A stretch of DNA of 17,048 nt. Origin: Verrucomicrobiia bacterium. GTDB taxonomy: Bacteria > Verrucomicrobiota > Verrucomicrobiia > JABWAM01. Position numbers and translations under genes: made by a program. The notes beneath the pieces are model-generated. The model was not told where the DNA came from. It made no database searches and was given only the letters and a program-made list of their open reading frames with translations. The stretch is taken from the NCBI GenBank assembly GCA_013360985.1, contig JABWAM010000019.1:1-17048 (forward strand), given 5' to 3'. Shown here piece by piece: positions 7,711-14,172 of the stretch (positions are counted from its first letter, which is position 1; every line of letters begins with the position of its first letter).

Positions 7711-10700
7711 TCAGCGCGCGGCCGGCGGCATCGGAGGCGGCGCGGAAGGTTTGGCGCGCGCGCGCCAGACGCCGTCGCGCGTGAACTGTTTCCAGCCCCA
7801 CGCCAACCATCGGAGGAGCGAGTGGGCGAGCCAAAGCGCCCAGAGCAGCATCAGGATCCGATAGAACCAGACCGACACCGAAAGCATGCCAGGCCGCGGC
7901 AGCGGCCCCGACGCCCGCGCGGCATCCCAGCGCAGCGCGTGCGGAGTGGATGCGTTGCCGAGGAGGAACATCTCGGGATTGCCGAGCAACCCCTGATACA
8001 CCACCGCGAGGAGGATCCCCAGGGAAAGCGCGGTGACGAGCGCGAGGAAGATTTGCGCGAGATTGAACTTCCACGACGCCTTCAAAACGCGGCGGGCGTC
8101 TCCGCGTTGAGCGAGGAGAAAGAACCAGCCGACGACGACCAGCGCGCCCGCGAGATGCACCTGGGTCAGCCCCAGCATGAGGAGCGCCCACTGGAGGCGG
8201 GTGAGCGGCGAGGTCGGCGCTCGCCCGAGCGCCCATGCGGCGATCAGGGCGACCGCGAAAACGCTCCAGAAACGGACTGCGGGTCCGCGAAGCGGCCCGT
8301 GCGTCCAGAGGATCCAGCGGTCGGCCGGCGGCGTCAGGATCGTGGTGATATTCGCGCTTTCCGCGGGAAGATCGATCCGCGCCGCGGATGTCCATGCGCC
8401 GAGCGCCTTCGCTTCGGTCCAACTCAGGTCGAGGTTCTGCAGGCCCGGCTGGATGGGAATGATCAGGCTCTCGCCTTCGCGGCGGGCGGAGAGCTTCGTC
8501 CCGTCGCGCTGGAGCGAGGTAATCTCGATCGAAGGATCGAGCTTGAGGACGAGGTCGTCGCCGACGCTGCATTCCAGGGCGAGATGGAGCGACGCGGTGC
8601 GGAAGCGGCGGCCAAGGGTTTCCTCATGGCGAACGCGAAGGAAAGTCAGCGTCGGGCCGACGAGGGCTTCGGGCCGGGTGAACGCGAGGGAAACCGATTC
8701 GCCGGGCCAGGGACGCCAAAACGGCACGAGGCGTTCCCCTTGGGGCTCCATCACCGGCGCAAGCCCCGCGAGGGCGATGTTCCAAACAGGCGAAGACACG
8801 AGGCGCCAGCGTTCCACCCAGCGATCGGTGTTCGCGGCGGTAAGCGTGAGCCCGGATGCGACGGATAGCTCGCTGTCCCACGTGAACTCCCGTTGGTTCG
8901 CGGCGAGGCGCGCCTCGACGGCGTCCGCGCTGGTGGAGACATTCGGCGTGAGCACTTTTTCGCCCGGCAACAACGGTACCTGCAGCGCGACGGCGCGTCC
9001 CGGCGCGGCGAGGCGCGTGACCTTGTTGTGGACCTGCCAGGTCAACCCGATCTCCAACGTGCGATCCAGCATCGCCAGGGTGTTGTACTCCCGCCGGTCG
9101 TACGCGGCGTCCTGGCGTCCGGCGGCGTCCTGTTTCTTGGAAAAGAAAATCTGCGATTCGGGGACGCCGTCCTTGCGTAGGCCGGTGACATTCCATCCGG
9201 GCGCGACGACGCTGAGAGTTCGGGGTTTGAGGAGGAAGTTGAGCTCCCAATCGCGCGCGCCGGCGAGGAACCCCTCGACCTTCACCTTGTGCACGCCCGC
9301 GGGCACGACGACCCAGAGGTAACCCTCCTGCCGGCGCGCGGCGGTTTCGGGTTTGCCATCCATCTCGACGCGGAGAGGCGACCATGCGGGGAAACGGCCG
9401 GGAAGCGGCACGGCGGTTCGGATCGCAGCCTCGATCCGCGCTTCGTACGCGAGGCGGTCGTCGCCGACCTGGAGGTTGAGGACGGAGAGATCGGCGCAAC
9501 GCGGATAACTGTCGTCGGGTTTCAGGAGGCGTTGTTTGAGCGTCTCGATCATCGGCGCGTCGGGGAACCCTTGCGCTGGCGCATTCGCCGCGCCGAACGC
9601 CAGGCTGAACGCCACGAGGAGCGCCGCCGTCGGACGCGGAATCGCCGGCGCCGAGGGCGGCCGCGTCTTCCCAAGGAGGCGGGCGAGGAGCATGAACACA
9701 AGGGCGAGGCCGGCGAAGACGACGAGTTTTTGCGCGAGAGGCGAGAGGAGCACCGGAACGATCCTCTGGCTTGCCGCGACCGGCCCGTTCCAGGAACAGG
9801 ACACGACGCGCCAGCGCCATTCCGGCACTGCGGGACCGGTTTGGATTTTGGCTTCGGCTTCCTGCCTCAAGTTCGCGATGGAGACGTCGTAGGCGCCTCC
9901 GAGCGGAACGGCATAAAGCGCCCGCCGAGATCGCGAACTCGCTCCAACCACTTTCGTTTTCCGGAGATGCCCGTCGTCATTCCCCTCCTCCGAAACGACG
10001 CCGGCGGCCATTCTGGCCGCCGGCGCGGAGGAAGGTTCGGCTTCTCTTTGAAGCGGAGACTCGGGCGGCATCCTGGAAAAACTTCCGACGCCTTGTCCGC
10101 CGCGGTCTTCCAACTGCGGATAGATCACCGACTGGATCTGTGCGTACGTGAAAGGAATCAGGACGAAAGCGAGGGCGACGAGCGCCAAGTTTTTCCAAAG
10201 GACGAGGAGCTTGCGCAATGTCCCCTCGGCCACGATGCGGAGAAGGGCGAGCGGAACGAGCAGGATCAGCCAGGTGTAGCGCGGACTTCCCGGTTCGTGA
10301 TAAGTGAGGCCCAACGCCAGGAAGGCAACGAGGCCGACGCGGAAACCCCACAGCCGCGAGATGGCGAGACTGAAAACGAGGAGCAAAAAGAGGTCGAGGA
10401 GCGTCCAGGAGGTGAGCCAGTCGCCCTCGACGCGCTCAGCGCCAAACAGCGCGAGAAGCCGCCAGCCCGGCGGAAGGTTCAGCGTGAGCGCGAGAGCGTC
10501 CATATCGGCGTTCCAACCTGTCGCGGGAATGCTCCGCGCCGAAGCCGAGGTCCCCACCGCCTCGAGCTGAAGGTTGCGGGCGCGCACCTCGACGCCCGCG
10601 GCGCCCGTCTTCGGATTGCGCGTGATGAGTTGCCCTTCCCCGTTGGCCTTGACGCTGCCGAGCACGACCTGCGGAGGCACATCCAGCCGCCACACGCTCT

Positions 10701-11799
10701 GCATCTGTCCCTGGATCCGATCGCGGGAGGTGTACCCGCGGCCGCGTTCATCGAGCCAGATCTCGCGCGCGCAGGAGAGGCTTTTCGGAGATGACACCCC
10801 CGAACCGCGCATCTTCTCGACGAGCGCGAACGCGCCCTTCACATCCCATTGATAGACCGGAAAATGACGCCACTCCTGCGGAAACGTCGTCTGCTTCGCA
10901 TCCACGGCGGGGACGTGGCGCACCTCGATCATCCGAAACTCGGGATCGCCCTTGAGCGCGACGAGCTCGCGCGCGGCAACCGGCGGCGCGCCGGCCGGAA
11001 ATTTCAGCTCCGTGGCCGACGTCACGCGAAACGCGCGGAGACGCACCAGCCATTTCCCCGCGCGCACCTGGGCCTTCATCGCGCCGCGTTCGTCCACGGC
11101 GACGGGGATCGGGCTTTGCGCCGAGGCCAGGCTCCAGCCTTCGGGGAGCGGGTTGCCCAATTCGACTTCGCGGTTCTTGCCCGCCACGCTCAACTCCAGC
11201 ACCGTGTGCAACCACATCGGGATGCCGTCTTCGAGGAGACGATAGACCTTGACGGCGAGATGGTCCTTTTCGCTTTCGACGACGCGCTGATGCTTGAGCC
11301 AGAGAAAGCCTTCGCCGTCCCGGTTCGGCAGCGGCACGGACTGGCCGTCCACCGAAAGCGCGATCACGCCGCATTCGGCGGGAACGCGAACCTTTTGAGG
11401 CACTTCCGTCCAGCGAAACTCGCCTGCGAGACGATGGACGCCCGGAGCGAGGAGGACGGCGGGCAGACCGTTCTTTTCCACCACGGCGATCGGTTGCGCG
11501 CCGTCCTGCACGAGGACTGGCCAGAGATCGGCGTCGCCCGGCAGAGTGAACCACGCGCGATGGAACGCGTGGGCAACGAGAGCGAAGCGTCCCTCCTTCG
11601 CGCCGGCGTGAAGCGTCAGTTCCGACGGACAGACGCAAAACCAGCGATTCGGATCGTTGAAGGCCGTCGGGCAGCCGCGGTGCGGCGCGTCCCAGACCGC
11701 CCAATCCACCCACGGCTCGAGAGCCGGCGGGATCTTCGTCTGGCCGAACGCGACGGAAGAGAGGAGACCCAAGAACAAGGCGCCGAAGATTCTTTTCAT
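7711..11799 (-). CDS. Giant multi-spanning exported membrane protein, uncharacterised family
   Basis: A 1362-residue protein. The ATG at 11799 was chosen because it gives a clean signal peptide (MKRIFGALFLGLLSSVAFGQ); the frame is open to 11946 but that adds 49 unrelated residues. Layout: signal; extracytoplasmic module (about 20-460) starting PPALEPWVDWAV; a cluster of hydrophobic helices at about 466-484, 486-498, 507-523 and 536-553; a polar linker (about 560-690); a helix at 691-708; a second signal-like helix at 725-744; a second extracytoplasmic module (about 745-1170); and four or so C-terminal helices (about 1175-1335) with a proline-rich tail. The two modules share LPG-x(4-5)-W and GVH(R/K), so they look duplicated. 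I recall proteins with the same blocks (VYRLLEDGIP, NREVELG, WSGPV-like) in gammaproteobacteria, annotated hypothetical. No enzyme motif found. It may scaffold an envelope complex. Lies 187 bp downstream of the AbiE pair. Confidence 0.85.
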   Translation of the reverse strand: MKRIFGALFLGLLSSVAFGQTKIPPALEPWVDWAVWDAPHRGCPTAFNDPNRWFCVCPSELTLHAGAKEGRFALVAHAFHRAWFTLPGDADLWPVLVQDGAQPIAVVEKNGLPAVLLAPGVHRLAGEFRWTEVPQKVRVPAECGVIALSVDGQSVPLPNRDGEGFLWLKHQRVVESEKDHLAVKVYRLLEDGIPMWLHTVLELSVAGKNREVELGNPLPEGWSLASAQSPIPVAVDERGAMKAQVRAGKWLVRLRAFRVTSATELKFPAGAPPVAARELVALKGDPEFRMIEVRHVPAVDAKQTTFPQEWRHFPVYQWDVKGAFALVEKMRGSGVSSPKSLSCAREIWLDERGRGYTSRDRIQGQMQSVWRLDVPPQVVLGSVKANGEGQLITRNPKTGAAGVEVRARNLQLEAVGTSASARSIPATGWNADMDALALTLNLPPGWRLLALFGAERVEGDWLTSWTLLDLFLLLVFSLAISRLWGFRVGLVAFLALGLTYHEPGSPRYTWLILLVPLALLRIVAEGTLRKLLVLWKNLALVALAFVLIPFTYAQIQSVIYPQLEDRGGQGVGSFSRMPPESPLQREAEPSSAPAARMAAGVVSEEGNDDGHLRKTKVVGASSRSRRALYAVPLGGAYDVSIANLRQEAEAKIQTGPAVPEWRWRVVSCSWNGPVAASQRIVPVLLSPLAQKLVVFAGLALVFMLLARLLGKTRPPSAPAIPRPTAALLVAFSLAFGAANAPAQGFPDAPMIETLKQRLLKPDDSYPRCADLSVLNLQVGDDRLAYEARIEAAIRTAVPLPGRFPAWSPLRVEMDGKPETAARRQEGYLWVVVPAGVHKVKVEGFLAGARDWELNFLLKPRTLSVVAPGWNVTGLRKDGVPESQIFFSKKQDAAGRQDAAYDRREYNTLAMLDRTLEIGLTWQVHNKVTRLAAPGRAVALQVPLLPGEKVLTPNVSTSADAVEARLAANQREFTWDSELSVASGLTLTAANTDRWVERWRLVSSPVWNIALAGLAPVMEPQGERLVPFWRPWPGESVSLAFTRPEALVGPTLTFLRVRHEETLGRRFRTASLHLALECSVGDDLVLKLDPSIEITSLQRDGTKLSARREGESLIIPIQPGLQNLDLSWTEAKALGAWTSAARIDLPAESANITTILTPPADRWILWTHGPLRGPAVRFWSVFAVALIAAWALGRAPTSPLTRLQWALLMLGLTQVHLAGALVVVGWFFLLAQRGDARRVLKASWKFNLAQIFLALVTALSLGILLAVVYQGLLGNPEMFLLGNASTPHALRWDAARASGPLPRPGMLSVSVWFYRILMLLWALWLAHSLLRWLAWGWKQFTRDGVWRARAKPSAPPPMPPAAR

Positions 11800-11857
11800 G
11801 GCGGGACGAGGGAAAAACGACGGGAAACGGAATGCGCGGTACGCCGACGAGCTTCGC

Positions 11858-11876
11858 CGCATCCCCGGATGATGCG
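11858..11876. other. Perfect 6-bp hairpin between antitoxin gene and giant membrane-protein gene
   Basis: CGCATC and GATGCG are complementary around a 7-base loop, in the 187-bp gap (11800-11986) between the AbiEi-like stop and the membrane-protein start at 11799. No T-run follows on either strand, so it does not look like an intrinsic terminator. It could be an operator or chance. The rest of the gap shows only a pyrimidine-rich leader just before the membrane-protein ATG. Confidence 0.25.
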
Positions 11877-11986
11877 ACGAAATCCCGGAAAGGGAAAGAA
11901 ATTTTCCCAAATCCCTGCGTAAGGCATGGGGAGAGTCCATCCTCATTCTTTGCCCTCGGGGGAAAAAGGATGCTCCGTGGGAAATT

Positions 11987-12580
11987 TCAGATCTTTCGGA
12001 CCAGCAGGCGCGCCGCGCGGCGCGCCACGGCGCGGGGATAGAAGGCCGCGAGGGCGCGGAGGCGCCCCTCGTCGAGGGAGGCCGTATCCAGCGCGCCCTG
12101 CGACTCCGGATCGAGCCCCTCCTTGAGAAGGACCCAAACCCAGTCGAGAAGGCATTGCTCGGCCGTCGCCACGCCGCCCTTCAAGGGGCGACGATGGATC
12201 GGCGCGCGCACCCGCGTGAAGACGACCGGGCCGAGCGCCGTCTCCACCCGGCGGCGGCGCCAAGCCCGACAGGTAAACGCCGTGATCACGGAGGGAACCT
12301 GCTCGAGCGCGCCGTGAAGGAACAGCCCGTGGCGCGCCGTGACATACGCCGAGGGGTCGAGGGCGGCGACCAGTTCCCCCGCATCCCGCAGGCCGGGCAG
12401 GCCGTAGAACCCGCGGACGTAGCGCCGCAAGACCCCGACGCTGACGAGCCGCGTGATCTGCATGTGCGCAACCGGGATCCGGCTGCCGGCGAGATTGGCC
12501 AGTTCGGCGCGGGTGAACAGCCGTTTGCCGTGTCGCCCGGCTAGGTCCGTCAGCCGGCGATGCCACTCCAGCGCCCTCAT
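11987..12580 (-). CDS. AbiEi-type antitoxin / transcriptional repressor (type IV TA)
   Basis: A 197-residue protein resembling AbiEi antitoxins. The N-terminal part (about 17-60) is a winged-helix region: KRLFTRAELANLAG, then a recognition-like helix (IPVAHMQITRLVSVGVL) and a wing YVRGFYGLP. The C-terminal domain contains YVTARHGLFLHGALEQVPSVIT (79-100), a recognisable AbiEi block, and ATAEQCLLDWVWVLL (138-152). In known systems the AbiEi protein neutralises AbiEii without a stable complex and represses its own promoter through its winged helix. The ATG at 12580 overlaps the toxin stop (ATGA), so translation is likely coupled. Unusually it is the second gene of the pair. The C-terminus is arginine- and alanine-rich but intact. 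Role assigned by family resemblance and neighbourhood. Confidence 0.82.
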   Translation of the reverse strand: MRALEWHRRLTDLAGRHGKRLFTRAELANLAGSRIPVAHMQITRLVSVGVLRRYVRGFYGLPGLRDAGELVAALDPSAYVTARHGLFLHGALEQVPSVITAFTCRAWRRRRVETALGPVVFTRVRAPIHRRPLKGGVATAEQCLLDWVWVLLKEGLDPESQGALDTASLDEGRLRALAAFYPRAVARRAARLLVRKI

Positions 12581-13371
12581 GGCGCTCCTCCCCCGAGGCG
12601 GAGGCGATGCTCCAGGATCGCGCGAACCGCCTCGAGAATGGCCCGTCCCCCGCCGCTCTCCTCGAGACGCCGCGCCTGGATCGGCTCGACCTCCTCTCGC
12701 ACGATCTGTCCGATGCCTTTCGCGTGAAAGTCGGGGTGCTCGCGAAAATCGGCCAACTGGCGCGCAACGAGGTCCGCCCCGATGCCCAACCGCGCGAGCT
12801 TCGCCTGCATCCGCCCGGCCGAATCAGGACGCAGCCTGTGCTGGAACAGGAACAGGTCCACGAGGTCGCGGTGCGCAAGGTGGATGCGGTTGAAGATCGC
12901 GATCACCTTGCTCTCGACGAGGTCGGCATCGGAAACCGTCGGAACCATCGTCCCCTCGAACAACCGGTTTTCCTGGCCGTCGAGCGAGACGATGCTCAGG
13001 ATCTGGACGCTCACCACGACCGGCCGCTCCCACCCCTCGGGGCGGAAGGCCACCTGGAGTTCGTGAACGCTGGGCGACGCATCCTTCCCTTCGAGGGGGG
13101 CCACGAGGGTCTCCACGCCGAAGCGTTCCGCGAGGTCGGGAACCAGCTTCGTTTGGAGGACCCGAAGCACCGCCGCCTGCTTGACGGCCAACTCCTCCGA
13201 CGTATCATAATCGAGGTCCCGCGAGAAGCGGCTGCTTCGGTCGAGCAGATAGAATCGGGATCCGCCGATCAGGCGGAGGCCCACGCCGGCGGGATGACGA
13301 GCCACCAGAGGCACGATCACTCTCTGAATCGCCTCGATCCATGCATCCTGCGAATTCAACGCATCTTTCAT
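12577..13371 (-). CDS. AbiEii/AbiGii-type nucleotidyltransferase toxin (type IV TA)
   Basis: A 264-residue protein of the nucleotidyltransferase AbiEii/AbiGii toxin family (DNA polymerase beta-like fold). Motif I is visible: G36-G37-S38 followed by RFSRDLDYD with D52 and D54 as metal-binding acids. The second family block is SKVIAIFNRIHLAHRDLVDLF (154-174), with K155, R162, R168, D169 and D172. Key residues are all present, so it is likely active. Related toxins transfer nucleotides to RNA such as tRNA acceptor ends and cause reversible growth arrest, sometimes giving phage abortive infection. The start ATG at 13371 sits within an inverted repeat and lacks a Shine-Dalgarno sequence. The short AT-rich stretch upstream contrasts with the GC-rich surroundings. 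Partner antitoxin follows with a 4-bp overlap. Confidence 0.85.
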   Translation of the reverse strand: MKDALNSQDAWIEAIQRVIVPLVARHPAGVGLRLIGGSRFYLLDRSSRFSRDLDYDTSEELAVKQAAVLRVLQTKLVPDLAERFGVETLVAPLEGKDASPSVHELQVAFRPEGWERPVVVSVQILSIVSLDGQENRLFEGTMVPTVSDADLVESKVIAIFNRIHLAHRDLVDLFLFQHRLRPDSAGRMQAKLARLGIGADLVARQLADFREHPDFHAKGIGQIVREEVEPIQARRLEESGGGRAILEAVRAILEHRLRLGGGAP

Positions 13372-13386
13372 AACGTAAATGTTATG
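13369..13386. promoter_or_regulatory. Candidate AbiE autoregulatory operator overlapping the toxin start codon
   Basis: CATAAC-N6-GTTATG is a perfect 6-bp inverted repeat with a 6-base spacer; its left arm contains the complement of the toxin ATG. It lies in an AT-rich patch of about 60 bp that must hold the promoter of the pair. AbiEi proteins of known systems bind inverted repeats in their own promoters, so this is a natural candidate. Binding here is inferred, not shown. Confidence 0.45.
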
Positions 13387-13431
13387 TTTTCTACAATAAT
13401 TGCGGAATTAGATCGAGCAATATCATTTGCC

Positions 13432-13499
13432 AAAAATCCCCCGGACGCATGGAGAAAGATTTCGGACACGAACGGTAGGGCGAGGCCGCCGGCCGAGCC
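13432..13499. repeat. 68-bp direct repeat, copy 1
   Basis: Begins AAAAATCCC and ends GGCCGAGCC. It matches copy 2 (13939-14006) at 66 of 68 positions in the same orientation; the differences are at 13441 (C versus A) and 13469 (C versus T). Copy 1 starts about 45 bp beyond the candidate AbiE operator. It contains GGCC-GCC-GGCC, a small inverted repeat at its right end. Confidence 0.9.
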
Positions 13500-13938
13500 A
13501 GGGATTCCCCAAGTAAAAAACCACGGCGGGCAACCGAGAACAGTCCGAGGCATGAGGCCGAGGAGCGAGGCGGAAAAGCGCCGAAGCCGATCCCTGCCGA
13601 GGCATGGCGCCGGCTTTGACGCGGTCTGGCGGGAGTTCACCGAGAGTCCTTCCCTCTCGAACATCGAGCGCCAAACCTCGAACCTTTTCAGAACCCTCCC
13701 TCCCTTTCTCCTTCTCCCGAGGAGGACCAGCCGAAGACAGCGACGCCAACTCCGGTGGGCGCGCAGCTTCGGCCCTCCTCTCCTCCGATCCCTCTCGGTT
13801 GGCCCTCGAGGAAAAGGGACGCCTCCACAGGAAAAATCCGCTTTCGCTGCCGCCGAGGTAGGCGGCTCGGCTGACAGCTTTACCCTCCCTCGCTTCGCGA
13901 TGAAATGGAGATCGGCGGCGCGCCCCTCGACCTCGCGG

Positions 13939-14006
13939 AAAAATCCCACGGACGCATGGAGAAAGATTTCGGACATGAACGGTAGGGCGAGGCCGCCGGC
14001 CGAGCC
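13939..14006. repeat. 68-bp direct repeat, copy 2
   Basis: Same orientation as copy 1 and 507 bp away start to start, 66 of 68 bases identical. The identity stops sharply on both sides (left neighbour GCGG versus TTGC; right neighbour GCCG versus AGGG), which marks the repeat boundaries. It lies 167 bp beyond the stop of the nitric oxide reductase gene. Confidence 0.9.
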
Positions 14007-14172
14007 GCCGCATCCTTCTTTGGAGAGTCCGGAATCTCGGCCTCACCCCTCCGATCCTCGATGGATGAGGAGGAGGCGAACTCTCGGAAAAGGGAGCGGA
14101 TCCGTGGAGGTGGGCCCCATCTGTTCGGCCTCGCCTCGTGAGGAACCCCCGGTTCCAAGAATGCCCGCGCGC

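Larger units (their letters stand above)
13372..14172. other. Intergenic region of about 800 bp without a credible gene
   Basis: The stretch between the AbiEii-like start and the nitric oxide reductase stop. It holds the AT-rich abiE promoter region (13372-13431), the two 68-bp direct repeats, and 439 bp between them. Open frames cross it in several phases (for example 13368-13976 on the minus strand and 13604-13861 on the plus strand) but are arginine- and serine-rich, resemble no family, and coexist in overlapping frames, as expected of GC-rich non-coding DNA. A short repetitive patch at 13657-13683 has TCGAAC at both ends. No tRNA, T-run terminator or transposase remnant was seen. Confidence 0.6.

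Noticed and set aside
11800..11946. Extended N-terminus of the giant membrane protein from the ATG at 11946
   Set aside because: It would place 49 non-conserved residues before an otherwise ideal signal peptide.
13368..13976. Minus-strand open frame crossing both direct repeats
   Set aside because: Two other phases are also open here, composition is arginine/serine-rich, and no family is recognisable. It would also run into the AbiEii-like start.
13432..14006. Direct repeats as a CRISPR array or transposon ends
   Set aside because: Only two copies, 439 bp apart, too long for CRISPR repeats, and no transposase or terminal inverted repeats between them.
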